Shown: piece after piece, positions 42,160 through 55,225 of the stretch | Layout of the letters: the number at the start of each line of letters is the position of its first letter | How positions within the stretch are numbered: the first letter of the stretch is position 1 | Assembly (NCBI GenBank): GCA_014155875.1 | Contig: JACEFZ010004199.1 | Location: 129,966-193,965, forward strand | From: Cepaea nemoralis | Taxonomy: Eukaryota > Mollusca > Gastropoda > Stylommatophora > Helicidae | Direction of reading: 5' to 3' | DNA: 64,000 nucleotides | Program-made: the position numbers and the translations under genes | Notes under the pieces: generated by a model | What the model saw: the letters and a program-made list of their open reading frames with translations, nothing else | What the model was told of the DNA's origin: nothing | Databases searched by the model: none

Positions 42160-43482
42160 CTCCCCCGATGTGTCTCCACCTTGCCGTGGTGGGGGAGCTT
42201 GCGTGTCCCATCGACCCCATGTGCTTGCCGATGGATGAAAAACTACATATCGGACAGCATATGGGATAGGGACCAGACTAAGAGAGACACAACCTGCTGC
42301 TCTGCAGTTAGACTGAGGATAACAGTCAAAATTTAAGCTCCGGCGCACGAAGCCACAATCTTGGTCCAGATACTTACACAAACGCCTCCACCGATAATGG
42401 AGGTGAGATACTGGGCACGCTACAATGCCCAGTTCAGATACTTGTCCGAAGGCTCTCAGCTGGGGGATATGAGGGATCCCCGGATGAGAGGGCCTGGCCG
42501 TTTCTCGCTCACTGCTGTACGGAGGTAAGGTGCTGAGCCGGCAGCACATGTAGCCTACCTCGTGAGTGAGTACTAAAAGGTGGAAAAACACCTCGGTCGC
42601 ACGTTCCGATGAAAGTCTTTAACCGTACTCATGGAGTAAGTGTAGTCAAAGGTGGAAAATTGTCTCGATGACACGAAATGGAACGCCTGGCTTGCGAATC
42701 CATTACGTGGCAGACCAAAGGAAAAGCTTGCTGTGTGGAAGTCGAAATAAGAGTCTAACTTGTCTCGAACCTGAGGAAGGCTAACCTCAATAAAAATGCC
42801 CGCTAAAGCCGGAAGTGTCAGCCTACGGGCGGCAAAATAAAAATGGCACTACGCAACTACGTCCGAGTGAAATGTCTTTCGTGACCGGAAAAGCTCTAAC
42901 TAGTCTTCCCTCGTGCTAGGAAAATCTACCTTGTTTCCGAATGCCGCTCTTGCTCGGAACAGTTCTGACTAGGTAGTTCTCCTAATGTCCTTCGTGCCTG
43001 GAACAGCTCTGAAGGGCACAGAGACAAGCACATGTCCGAACCGAAAACTCGCCGAGTGGATACCGTCTGAAGACTGGCCTGGTTTGTGCGGGAGCGGCCC
43101 GTGGTGAAGGAACGCCCAATATGTTGAAGTGAGGATTTAAAGCAGCCATGAGCAGGACGTGACGATTCCCTCGGTAAGCCCAGGACCAGGGCGCTATGTG
43201 TCGGCCCTGCAAATATGGAAGCAGCCTTGGATGGCGGAAAATGCTATGGACTGTCCCTGCCTTCCTCTGAGGGATGACCGTTGTCTTCGACCGTTCCATC
43301 TTGGCCAGCTGGGTTGTAGATGGCACCACAAAAGTGAGAGTCTCCCAGGAATGCTACCTGGTCAAAAAAGCACGCTGTCGTCGGATGTGTTGGCCTACGG
43401 GTTTCGGCCCAAGGGCGCATAACAGACACACCGCAATCACATCTGAAAAAACACTCCGGATGAACGAAAAGAAGAAGAAGAA
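42160..43482 (+). mobile_element. 1.3-kb non-coding retroposon, copy 1
   Basis: 1,323 bp inserted in monomer 1 between two copies of gtaccagaaat (42149-42159 and 43483-43493). The start is ctcccccgatgtgtctccac with a G/C-rich ccttgccgtggtggggg hairpin-like word; the end is a (GAA)n tail. It has the shape of a retroposon made of LINE-type untranslated regions, i.e. a non-autonomous LINE derivative. Open frames of up to 195 codons cross it, but none looks like a known protein and the longest runs out into the monomer block. The partner LINE is not identified. Confidence 0.7.
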
Positions 43483-44142
43483 GTACCAGAAATTCTTCTT
43501 CCAGAGCCAATTCTGCCTGGTCCATTTCCGTTAATGATCGTGTTAAACATGTTCTGAGGAAGCATCTTCTGTTTGTGCCTCAGCAAATTCTTCTAGAGAC
43601 AATTCTGCCTAATCCATTTGCGTAACTGATAGTGTTAGACTTTTCTTTGCTATTTCAGTTAAAATTTAGCTCGTTCTCATCCTGCGGAACCATCTTCTGT
43701 TTGTTCCTCATCTGCTTAAAGCAGAGCATATTCTAGCTGATTCAGTTGATAAACTGCTCGTGGCAGCTTGACTTCTGCTACTTCTGATGCAGTGTGGAAG
43801 AATCTCCTGTTTGTACGAGAAATTCTTCTTCCAGAGCCAATTCTGCCTGATCCATTTCAGTAAATGATCGTGTTAAACATGTTTCTGTATTGGAGATTCA
43901 ACACTTGCTGGTTCTGAGGAAGCATCTTCTGTGTGTGCCTCAGCTGCTTCTTGCATATTCTACCTGATTCAGTTGCAAAATTGCAGCTTGATTTCTGCTA
44001 GTTCTGATGCAGTGTTAACTCGTGCGGATCCTGTCGAAGCATCTTTAGTTTTCGCATCAACTTCTTCTTTGAATGGATTTTCTGCCTGATCCATTCGGGT
44101 AGCACCTCGTGGCCGAAAAGGTAAAATGGGAATGTTTCGTGA
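43483..44142. repeat. Monomer block 7, part after the insertion (short form)
   Basis: Resumes monomer 1 with the right-hand duplication, then short-form order with the same fused monomer as block 6. Confidence 0.86.
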
Positions 44143-46047
44143 ATGAGATTGGAGGTGATAAAATACTGCGAAAGTTCTGAAAACTGCACAGACATTAACA
44201 AAGTCTTATGGCAGTGTGAACAATTTATAGAGATGATGGTGTGCAACGTGACAACAGACACAGAGAAAGGGGAGGCGTTTCTCCAGATATTTTTAGAGCA
44301 GACCAATCATGATGACACCAGGGATGCAGTTAGAGAGAAGTTATCTGACACCATAAAGAATATGACTTATGAAGGCATCACATGGGTTGAAGATGTTAAA
44401 CATATTTTGAAAAAAGCAAAAGACACGGCGCCAGGGTCTGATGGGGTCAGGTATGGCCACATGAAGGCTTTGAGCGATGTAGACCTGGAGGATATGACCG
44501 ACTGCTTTTCAGTACCGCAGGATTGGGTACACAGTTATCTCATTCCTCTCCCAAAACCTTTCAAGGATCATTCAAAGTTCAGCGGCTTTAGGATCATCAC
44601 TATTCAAAATGCATTTGGGAAGGTTTTAGAGAAGATAGTCGCAGTCAAACTGCAAGAGATTGTGGAAAGGGGGAAGCTTCTTCCAAAGAGGCCTGCGGTC
44701 AAAATGCAGCCGCTTTTGCCTTTGACGTTTATGAGGGGTTCCAGAGTAGACAAGAAACTATGGCGGCGACGATTGATCTCGAGGATGCGTACAATAGAGT
44801 TCGATATGATATTTTGATGACCGCACTGTTGGAGAAGGGGGTCAATCCCTGGTTGGTGAACTGGATAGCGGCCGTCCTACATTCTCGTGGGATTGCTCTC
44901 CGTCTGGGTGCATGGACCTCAGAGCCGCATATTTTAACCTCGGGACTGCCACTGGGATCCGCAATCTGACCGGTGCTCTTTAATGTGTATACGAGTAAAA
45001 TTGCAAACCTAGAGTTGGAAGGATACTAACATTTGCAGATGATATTCTTGCATAAAGGCAGGGGAGAGATGGAGAGAAAACAGCCCAGGTGACAGTAGAC
45101 AAAGTGATTGAGTGGTGCACTGAAATGGGTGTTGTCATCCACCCGGAAAACGCAGCTGTTTTGTGGTGCTCTCTGGACAACAGGATTGTGAGAGCTGATG
45201 TTCCAAGCCTCACGATAGATGATGGAAGCTTCAACAGAAAGAAGTATCTGGGAATCACATTTGTCCTTCAAGGATCATGTGGAGACGGTTGTAACAAGAT
45301 CGCAAAAGGGACTCAACGCACTTAAAACTATGGCTGTAATGAACATAGAGCAGAGAATGCTTTTCAGACTATACCAGCACTTGATACTCTCAACGATTGA
45401 TTATGGAAAAGAACTGCTCACTGTCTCAAAGATTCAGCTGGTGAGATGTGGAGCGCATACAGAACGAGGCTATGCGAGTCATTCTGGGATAACACCAGAG
45501 ACAGTGGCTTGGTTTGCCGACTGTTGCTGGTAGGCTCAAGGTGATTGCAGGCAAAGGCATACCTCAGAGTAGCTGCTGACACAGGATCACCCGTTGCATG
45601 AGGCGCTGGACACAGTTAAGGGCCAGCGACTGATAAGAGGGAAATCATGAATGGCTCAGGCGGAGGATACGATCAGACAGGTGTGTCCCTAGGAGAACAT
45701 TAGGCGAGGCGAGGAGTGGGTCAGAGTGCCAGCGGAGCAGTCAGGCTTGTGCAAAGTTATAATCGCATTGAGCCGGGAGTGCAGGGAGTGGCCAACTGGG
45801 GCCACGGAAGTGGAAATCCAGCAACTAATTCAGGATAATGCTCGCCCGGGCGATGCGATTACAGTAGCCAAAACAGAAGGAGAAGTGCCTGGGGGTTCTT
45901 ATCAAAAACTAATGGTCGCCGTTTAGCACATGGTACCACAACATCTAGCTTAAGAATGTAGGTGGAGGTGGGTGTTGTCCGCTGGATGGAGAATACGATA
46001 GACACACACATCGTGATTTTAACTGACTCAGAAAGCATGCTGAATTA
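44143..46047 (+). pseudogene. Array unit 8: LINE RT/RNase H remnant
   Basis: Near-identical to unit 7 but with KVLWQCEQF near the start. 224 codons open (44143-44817). Motif A to B frame at 44760-44969. An extra A near 45490 shifts the frame after SHSGI. Common TGA and TAA lesions present. Confidence 0.85.
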
Positions 46048-46100
46048 ATGTCTGCTACTTCTGATGCAGTGGGGAAGAATCTTCTGTTTGTACCAGAAAT
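46048..46100. repeat. Monomer block 8, part before the insertion
   Basis: Start of monomer 1 up to the left duplication (46090-46100). Confidence 0.85.
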
Positions 46101-47423
46101 CTCCCCCGATGTGTCTCCACCTTGCCGTGGTGGGGGAGCTTGCGTGTTCCATCGACCCCATGTGCTTGCCGATGGATGAAAAACTACATATCGGACAGCA
46201 TATGGGATAGGGACCAGACTAAGAGAGACACAACCTGCTGCTCTGCAGTTAGACTGAGGATAACAGTCAAAATTTAAGCTCCGGCGCACGAAGCCACAAT
46301 CTTGGTCCAGATACTTACACAAACGCCTCCACCGATAATGGAGGTGAGATACTGGGCACGCTACAATGCCCAGTTCAGATACTTGTCCGAAGGCTCTCAG
46401 CTGGGGGATATGAGGGATCCCCGGATGAGAGGGCCTGGCCGTTTCTCGCTCACTGCTGTACGGAGGTAAGGTGCTGAGCCGGCAGCACATGTAGCCTACC
46501 TCGTGAGTGAGTACTAAAAGGTGGAAAAACACCTCGGTCGCACGTTCCGATGAAAGTCTTTAACCGTACTCATGGAGTAAGTGTAGTCAAAGGTGGAAAA
46601 TTGTCTCGATGACACGAAATGGAACGCCTGGCTTGCGAATCCATTACGTGGCAGACCAAAGGAAAAGCTTGCTGTGTGGAAGTCGAAATAAGAGTCTAAC
46701 TTGTCTCGAACCTGAGGAAGGCTAACCTCAATAAAAATGCCCGCTGAAGCCGGAAGTGTCAACCTACGGGCGGCAAAATAAAAATGGCACTACGCAACTA
46801 CGTCCGAGTGAAATGTCTTTCGTGACCGGAAAAGCTCTAACTAGTCTTCCCTCGTGCTAGGAAAATCTACCTTGTTTCCGAATGCCGCTCTTGCTCGGAA
46901 CAGTTCTGACTAGGTAGTTCTCCTAATGTCCTTCGTGCCTGGAACAGCTCTGAAGGGCACAGAGACAAGCACATGTCCGAACCGAAAACTCGCTGAGTGG
47001 ATACCGTCTGAAGACTGGCCTGGTTTGTGCGGGAGCGGCCCGTGGTGAAGGAACGCCCAATATGTTGAAGTGAGGATTTAAAGCAGCCATGAGCAGGACG
47101 TGACGATTCCCTCGGTAAGCCCAGGACCAGGGCGCTATGTGTCGGCCCTGCAAATATGGAAGCAGCCTTGGATGGCGGAAAATGCTATGGACTGTCCCTG
47201 CCTTCCTCTGAGGGATGACCGTTGTCTTCGACCGTTCCATCTTGGCCAGCTGGGTTGTAGATGGCACCACAAAAGTGAGAGTCTCCCAGGAATGCTACCT
47301 GGTCAAAAAAGCACGCTGTCGTCGGATGTGTTGGCCTACGGGTTTCGGCCCAAGGGCGCATAACAGACACACCGCAATCACATCTGAAAAAACACTCCGG
47401 ATGAACGAAAAGAAGAAGAAGAA
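46101..47423 (+). mobile_element. 1.3-kb non-coding retroposon, copy 2
   Basis: Same 1,323-bp element at the same site as copy 1, with only scattered single-base differences seen. Flanked by gtaccagaaat at 46090-46100 and 47424-47434. Confidence 0.7.
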
Positions 47424-47888
47424 GTACCAGAAATTCTTCTTCCAGAGCCAATTCTGCCTGGTCCATTTCCGTTAATGATCGTGTTAAACATGTTCTGAGG
47501 AAGCATCTTCTGTTTGTGCCTCAGCAAATTCTTCTAGAGACAATTCTGCCTAATCAATTTGCGTAACTGATAGTGTTGGACTTTTCTTTGCTATTTCAGT
47601 TAAAATTTAGCTCGTTCTCATCCTGCGAAACCATCTTCTGTTTGTTCCTCATCTGCTTATAGCAGAGCATATTCTAGCTGATTCAGTTGATAAACTACTC
47701 GTGGCAGCTTGACTTCTGCTACTTCTGATGCAGTGTGGAAGAATCTCCTGTTTGTACGAGAAATTCTTCTTCCAGAGCCAATTCTGCCTGATCCATTTCA
47801 GTAAATGATCGGTGTTAAACATGTTTCTGTATTGGAGATTCAACACTTGCTGGTTTTAAGCAAGCATCTTCTGTTTGTGCCTCAGCTG
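47424..47888. repeat. Monomer block 8, part after the insertion, ending at a deletion junction
   Basis: Short-form monomers that stop at cctcagctg (47880-47888), where the block is joined directly to the distal part of the next unit. Confidence 0.85.
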
Positions 47889-48464
47889 TGGAGCGCATAC
47901 TATGCGAGTCATTCTGGGATACACCAGAGACAGTGGCTTGGTTTGCCGACTGTTGCTGGTAGGCTCAAGGTGATTGCAGGCAAAGGCATACCTCAGAGTA
48001 GCTGCTGACACAGGATCACCCGTTGCATGAGGCGCTGGACACAGTTAAGGGCCAGCGACTGATAAGAGATGGATGCCTCAGGCGGAGGATACGATCAGAT
48101 AGGTGTGTCCCTAGGACAATATTAGGCGAGGCGAGGAGTGGGTCAGAGTGCCAGCGGAGCAGTCAGGCTTGTGCAAAGTTATAATCGAATTGAGCCGGGA
48201 GTGCAGGGAGTGGCCAACTGGGGCCACGGAAGTGGAAATCCAGAAACTTATTCAGTATAATGCTCGCCCGGGCATACACAGTAGCCAAAACAGAAGGAGA
48301 AGTGCCTGGGGGTTCTTATCAAAAACTAATGGTCGCCGTTTAGCACATAGTACCACAACATCTAGCTTAAGAATGTAGGTGGAGGTGGGTGTTGTCCGCT
48401 GGATGGCGAATACGATAGACACACACATCGTGATTTTAACTGACTCAGAAAGCATGCTGAATTA
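47889..48464 (+). pseudogene. Array unit 9: truncated unit (distal RT/RNase H only)
   Basis: Starts at tggagcgcatac, so the RT palm and thumb are deleted and only the segment after the thumb and the RNase H-like part remain. The junction sits at a shared ctg trinucleotide. An identical junction is found at 55689/55690. Confidence 0.85.
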
Positions 48465-49494
48465 ATGTCTGCTACTTCTGATGCAGTGGGGAAGAATCTT
48501 CTGTTTGTACCAGAAATTCTTCTTCCAGAGCCAATTCTGCCTGGTCCATTTCCGTTCTGAGGAAGCATCTTCTAATTGTGCCTCAGCTAATTCCTCTAGA
48601 GACAATTCTGCCTAATCCATTTGCGTAACTGATAGTGTTGGACTTTTCTTTGCTATTTCAGTTAAAATTTAGCTCGTTCTCATCATGTGGAACCATCTTC
48701 TGTTTGTTCCTCATCTGCTTATAGCAGAGCATATTCTAGCTGATTCAGTTGATAAACAGCTCGTGGCAGCTTGACTTCTGCTACTTCTGATGCAGTGTAG
48801 AAGAATCTCCTGTTTCTACGAGAAATTCTTCTTCTAGAGCCAATTCTGCCTGATCCATTTCAGTACATGATGGTGTTAAACATGTTTCTGCTAGTTCTAT
48901 TGTAGTTTCAGCACTTGCTGGTTCTGAGGAAGCATCTTCTGTTTGTGCCTCAGCTGCTTCTTGCAGAGCATATTCTACCTGATCCAGTAGCGTAACTGCT
49001 CGTGGCAGCTTGATTTATGATAGTTCTGATGCAGTGTTACCTAATGCAAATCCTGTGGACGAAACTTCTATTTGTGCCGGAAATTCTTCTTCCAGAGCAG
49101 ATTCTGCCAGATCCACTAGCGAAAATGAACGTGCTAGACTTGTTTCTGCTTGTTCTGTTTCAGCTCATGATTATCATGTGTAAGCGTTTGTGCATTTGCG
49201 AAAATGATCGTATTAGACACGTTTCTGCTAGTTCTCTTGGAGTTTCAGTTTGTGCTGATCTTGTAGAAGCATCTTCTGTTTGTGCCTCAGCTGCTTCTTG
49301 CAGAGCATATTCTACCTGATTCAGTTGCCGAATTGCAGCTTGATTTCTGCTAGTTCTGATGCAGTGTTAACTCGTGCGGATCCTGTCGAAGCATCTTTAG
49401 TTTTCGCATCAACTTCTTCTTTGAATGGATTTTCTGCCTGATCCATTCGGGTAGCACCTCGTGGCCGAAAAGGTAAAATGGGAATGTTTCATGA
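48465..49494. repeat. Monomer block 9, intermediate form (about 9 monomers)
   Basis: Retains monomers 1-7 of the long form, then joins the eighth to the tenth (near 49260-49280). It shows a third block length, produced by a different deletion from the short form. Confidence 0.85.
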
Positions 49495-51345
49495 ATGAGA
49501 TTGGAGGTGATAAAATACTGCGAAAGTTCTGAAAACTGCACAGACATTAACAAAGTCTTATGGCAGTGGGAACAATTTATAGAGATGATGGTGTGCAACG
49601 TGACAACAGACACAGAGAAAGGGGAGGCGTTTCTCCAGATATTTTTAGAGCAGACCAATCATGATGACACCAGGGATGCAGTTAGAGAGAAGTTATCTGA
49701 CACCATAAAGAATATGACTTATGAGGGCATCACATGGGTTGAAAATGTTAAACATATTTTGAAAAAAGCAAAAGACACGGCACCAGGGTCTGATGGGGTC
49801 AGGTATGGCCACATGAAGGCTTTGAGCGACGTAGACCTGGAGGATATGACCGACTGCTTTTCAGTACCGCAGGATTGGGTACACAGTTATCTCATTCCTC
49901 TCCCAAAACCGTTCAAGGATCATTCAAAGTTAAGCGGCTTTAGGATCATCACTATTCAAAATGCATATGGGAGGGATTTAGTCGCTGTCAAACTGCAAGA
50001 GATTGTGGAAAGGGGGAAGCTTCTTCCAAAGAGGTCTGCGGTCAAAATGCAGCCGCTTTTGCCTTTGACGTTTATGAGGGGTTCCAGAGTAGACAAGAAA
50101 ATATGGCGGCGACGCTTGATCTCGAGGATGCGTACAATAGATTTCGATATGATATTTTGATGACCGCGCTGTTGGAGAAGGGGGTCAATCCCTGGTTGGT
50201 GAACTGGATAGCGGCCGTCTGGGTGCATGGATCTCAGAGCCGCATATTTTAACCTCGGGACTGCCACTGGGATCCGCAATCTGACCGGTGCTCTTTAATG
50301 TGTATACGAGTAAAATTGAAAAACCTAGAGATGGAAGGAAGTTGAACATTTGCAGATGATATTCTTGCATAAAGGCAGGGGAGTGATGGGGAGAAAACAG
50401 CCCAGGTGACAGTAGACAAAGTGATTGAGTGGTGCACTGAAATGGGTGTTGTCATCCACCCGGAAAAGGCAGCTGTTTTGTGGTGCTCTCTGGACAACAG
50501 TATTGTGAAAGCTGATGTTCCAAGCCTCACGATAGATGATGGAAGCTTCAACAGAAAGAAGTATCTGGGAATCACATTTGTCCTTCAAGGATCATGTGGA
50601 GATGGTTGTAACAAGATCGCAAAAGGGACTCAACGCACTTAAAACTATGGCTGCAATGAACATAGAGCAGAGAATGCTTTTCAGACTATACCAGCACATG
50701 ATGCTCTCAACCATTGATTATGGAAAAGAACTGCTCACTGTCTCAAAGATTCAGCTGGTGAGATGTGGAGCGCATACAGAACGAGGCTATGCGAGTCATT
50801 CTGGGATACACCAGAGACAGTGGCTTGGTTTGCAGACTGTTGCTGGTAGGCTCAAGGTGATTGCAGGCAAAGGCATACCTCAGAGTAGCTGCTGACACAG
50901 GATCACCCGTTGCATGAGGCGCTGGACACAGTTAAGGGCCAGCGACTGATAAGAGATGGATGGCTCAGGCGGAGGATACGATCAGATAGGTGTGTCCCTA
51001 GGACAACATTAGGCGAGGCGAGGAGTGGGTCAGAGTGCCAGCGGAGCAGTCAGGCTTGTGCAAAGTTATAATCGCATTGATCCGGGAGTGCAGGGAGTGG
51101 CCAACTGGGGCCACGGAAGTGGAAATCCAGCAACTAATTCAGTATAATGCTCGCCCGGGCATACACAGTAGCCAAAACAGAAGGAGAAGTGCCTGGGGGT
51201 TCTTATCAAAAACTAATGGTCGCCGTTTAGCACATAGTACCACAACATCTAGCTTAAGGGTGGAGGTGGGTGTTGTCCGCTGGATGGAGAATACGATAGA
51301 CACACACATCGTGATTTTAACTGACTCAGAAAGCATGCTGAATTA
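49495..51345 (+). pseudogene. Array unit 10: LINE RT/RNase H remnant
   Basis: 221 codons open (49495-50160). The region before motif A reads NAYGRDLVAVKLQ where other units have NAFGKVLEKIVAVKLQ (a small deletion, shared with unit 13). A deletion at about 50219 removes the codons for LHSRGIALR after motif A, private to this unit. Common TGA and TAA lesions present. Confidence 0.85.
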
Positions 51346-52031
51346 ATGTCTGCTACTTCTGATGCAGTGGGGAAGAATCTTCTGTTTGTACCAGAAATTC
51401 TTCTTCCAGAGCCAATTCTGCCTGGTCCATTTCCGTTCTGAGGAAGCATCTTCTGTTTGTGCCTCAGCAAATTCTTCTAGAGACAATTCTGCCTAATCAA
51501 TTTGCGTAACTGATAGTGTTGGACTTTTCTTTGCTATTTCAGTTAAAATTTAGCTCGTTCTCATCCTGCGGAACCATCTTCTGTTTGTTCCTCATCTGCT
51601 TAAAGCAGAGCATATTCTAGCTGATTCAGTTGATAAACTGCTCGTGGCAGCTTGACTTCTGCTACTTCTGATGCAGTGTGGAAGAATCTCCTGTTTGTAC
51701 GAGAAATTCTTCTTCCAGAGCCAATTCTGCCTGATCCATTTCAGTAAATGATCGTGTTAAACATGTTTCTGTATTGGAGATTCAACACTTGCTGGTTTTA
51801 AGCAAGCATCTTCTGTTTGTGCCTCAGCTGCTTCTTGCAGAGCATATTCTACCTGATTCAGTTGCCGAATTGCAGCTTGATTTCTGCTAGTTCTGATGCA
51901 GTGTTAACTCGTGCGGATCCTGTCGAAGCATCTTTAGTTTTCGCATCAACTTCTTCTTTGAATGGATTTTCTGTCTGATCCATTCGTGTAGCACCTCGTG
52001 GCCGAAAAGGTAAAATGGGAATGTTTCATGA
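51346..52031. repeat. Monomer block 10, short form
   Basis: Same order as block 6 with the fused fourth/ninth monomer. Confidence 0.86.
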
Positions 52032-53882
52032 ATGAGATTGGAGGTGATAAAATACTGCGAAAGTTCTGAAAACTGCACAGACATTAACAAAGTCTTATGG
52101 CAGTGGGAACAATTTATAGAGATGGTACGTGACAACATACACAGAGAAAGGGGAGGCGTTTCTCCAGATATTTTTAGAGCAGACCAATCATGATGACACC
52201 AGGGATGCAGTTAGAGAGAAGTTATCTGACACCATAAAGAATATGACTTATGAAGGCATCACATGGGTTGAAGATGTTAAACATATTTTGAAAAAAGCAA
52301 AAGACACGGCACCAGGGTCTGATGGGGTCAGGTATGGCCACATGAAGGCTTTGAGCGATGTAGACCTGGAGGATATGACCGACTGCTTTTCAGTACCGCA
52401 GTTATCTCATTCCTCTCCCAAAACCGTTCAAGGATCATTCAAAGTTCAGCGGCTTTAGGATCATCACTATTCAAAATGCATTTGGAAAGGTTTTAGAGAA
52501 GATAGTCGCTGTCAAACTGCAAGAGATTGTGGAAAGGGGGACGCTTCTTCCAAAGAGGCCTGACGGTCAAAATGCAGCCGCTTTTGCCTTTGACGTTTAT
52601 GAGGGGTTCCAGAGTAGACAAGAAACTATGGCGGCGACGATTGATCTCGAGGATGCGTACAATTCGATATATTTTGATGACCGCACTGTTGGAGAAGGGG
52701 GTCAATCCCTGGTTGGTAAACTGGATAGCGGCCGTCCTACATTCTCGTGGGATTGCTCTCCGTCTGGGTGCATGGATCTCAGAGCCGCATATTTTAACCT
52801 CGGGACTGCCACTGGGATCCGCAATCTGACCGGTGCTCTTTAATGTGTATACGAGTAAAATTGCAAACCTAGAGTTGGAAGGATACTAACATTTGCAGAT
52901 GATATTCTTGCATAAAGGCAGGGGAGAGATGGGGAGAAAACAGCCCAGGTGACAGTAGACAAAGTGATTGAGTGGTGCACTGAAATGGGTATTGTCATCC
53001 ACCCGGAAAAGGCAGCTGTTTTGTGGTGCTCTCTGGAGAACATAATTGTGAGAGCTGATGTTCCAAGCCTCACGATAGATGATGGAAGCTTCAACAGAAA
53101 GAAGTATCTGGGAATCACATTAGTCCTTCAAGGATCATGTGGAGACGTTTGTAACAAGATCGCAAAAGGGACTCAACGCACTTAAAACTATGGCTGCAAT
53201 GAACATAGAGCAGAGAATGCTTTTCAGACTATACCAGCACTTGACTTGATACTCTCAACGATTGATTATGGAAAAGAACTGCTCACTGTCTCAAAGATTC
53301 AGCTGGTGAGATGTGGAGCGCATACAGAACGAGGCTATGCGAGTCATTCTGGGATACACCAGAGACAGTGGCTTGGTTTGCCGACTGTTGCTGGTAGGCA
53401 AAGGCATACCTCAGAGTAGCTGCTGACACAGGATCACCCGTTGCATGAGGCGCTGGACACAGTTAAGGGCCAGCGACTGATAAGAGGGAAATCATGAATG
53501 GCTCAGGCGGAGGATACGATCAGACAGGTGTGTCATTAGGCGAGGCGAGGTGTGGGTCAGAGTGCCAGCGGAGCAGTCAGGCTTGTGCAAAGTTATAATC
53601 GCATTGAGCCTGGAGTGCAGGGAGTGGCCAACTGGGGCCACGGAAGTTGAAATCCAGCAACTAATTCAGGATAATGCTCGCCCGGGCGATGCGATTACAG
53701 TAGCCAAAACAGAAGGAGAAGTGCCTCGGGGTTCTTTTTAAAAACTAATGGTCGCCGTTTAGCACATGGTACCACAACATCTAGCTTAAGAATGTAGGTG
53801 GAGGTGGGTGTTGTCCGCTGGATGGAGAATACGATAGACACACACATCGTGATTTTAACTGACTCAGAAAGCATGCTGAAGT
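52032..53882 (+). pseudogene. Array unit 11: LINE RT/RNase H remnant
   Basis: Short deletions near 52122 (start region), 52400 (loss of the QDWVHSY codons) and in motif A (DLEDAYNSIYF). A private duplication, cttgacttgatact, occurs at 53238-53252. The region 53390-53400 has lost the RLKVIAG codons. Common lesions present. Confidence 0.85.
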
Positions 53883-53936
53883 AATGTCTGCTACTTCTGA
53901 TGCAGTGGGGAAGAATCTTCTGTTTGTACCAGAAAT
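53883..53936. repeat. Monomer block 11, part before the insertion
   Basis: Start of monomer 1 up to the left duplication gtaccagaaat (53926-53936). Confidence 0.85.
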
Positions 53937-55225
53937 CTCCCCCTTGCCGTGGTGGGGGAGCTTGCGTGTCCCATCGACCCCATGTGCTTGCCGATATACA
54001 TATCTGACAGCATATGGGATAGGGACCAGACTAAGACAGACACAACCTGCTGCTCTGCAGTTAGACTGAGGATAACAGTCAAAATTTAAGCTCCGGCGCA
54101 CAAAGCCACAATCTTGGTCCAGATACTTACACAAACGCCTCCACCGATAATGGAGGTGAGATACTGGGCACGCTACAATGATACTTGTCCGAAGGCTCTC
54201 AGCTGGGGGATATGAGGGATCCCCGGATGAGAGGGCCTGGCCGTTTCTCGCTCACTGCTGTACGGAGATAGGGTGCTGAGCCGGCAGCACATGTAGCCTA
54301 CCTCGTGAGTGAGTACTAAAAGGTGGAAAAACACCTCGGTCGCACGTTCCGATGAAAGTCTTTAACCGTACTCATGGAGTAAGTGTAGTCAAAGGTGGAA
54401 AATTGTCTCGATGACACGAAATGGAACGCCTGGCTTGCGAATCCATTACGTGGCAGACCAAAGGAAAAGCTTGCTGTGTGGAAGTCGAAATAAGAGTCTA
54501 ACTTGTCTCGAACCTGAGGAAGGCTAACCTCAATAAAAATGCCCGCTGAAGCCGGAAGTGTCAACCTACGGGCGGCAAAATAAAAATGGCACTACGCAAC
54601 TACGTCCGAGTGAAATGTCTTTCGTGACCGGAAAAGCTCTAACTAGTCTTCCCTCGTGCTAGGAAAATCTACCTTGTTTCCGAATGCCGCTCTTGCTCGG
54701 AACAGTTCTGACTAGGTAGTTCTCCTAGTGTCCTTCGTGCCTGGAACAGCTCTGAAGGGCACAGAGACAAGCACATGTCCGAACCGAAAACTCGCTGAGT
54801 GGATACCGTCTGAAGACTGGCCTGGTTTGTGCGGGAGCGGCCCGTGGTGAAGGAACGCCCAATATGTTGAAGTGAGGATTTAAAGCAGCCATCAGCAGGA
54901 CGTGACGATTCCCTCGGTAAGCCCAGGACCAGGGCGCTACGTGTCGGCACTGCAAATATGGAAGCAGCCTTGGATGGCGGAAAATGCTATGGACTGTCCC
55001 TGCCTTCCTCTGAGGGATGACCGTTGTCTTCGACCGTTCCATCTTGGCCAGCTGGGTTGTAGATGGCACCTCAAAAGTGAGAGTCTCCCAGGAATGATAC
55101 CTGGTCAAAAAAGCACGCTGTCGTCGGATGTGTTGGCCTACGGGTTTCGGCCCAAGGGCGCATAACAGACACACCGCAATCACATCTGAAAAAACACTCC
55201 GGATGAACGAAAAGAAGAAGAAGAA
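53937..55225 (+). mobile_element. 1.3-kb non-coding retroposon, copy 3
   Basis: Same site as copies 1, 2 and 4, with short private deletions near the 5' end (about 53943 and 53995) and near 54180. The right-hand duplication is mutated (ataccagaat). About 1,289 bp. Confidence 0.7.

Noticed and set aside
42004..42591. 195-codon minus-strand frame recurring at 45945-46532 and, shortened, near 61661
   Set aside because: It crosses the boundary between the retroposon and the monomer block, has no recognisable domain, and its apparent conservation is explained by recent duplication of the units.
42982..43525. Recurrent 86-115-codon frames inside the 1.3-kb retroposon
   Set aside because: Overlapping frames on both strands of a non-coding element; copies are recent duplicates, so persistence is not evidence of selection.
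43998..44306. 102-codon minus-strand frame (KNIWRNASPF type) repeated in many units
   Set aside because: It is antisense to the start of the RT segment and runs into the monomers in a frame other than the repeat-protein frame. No domain seen; a shadow frame.
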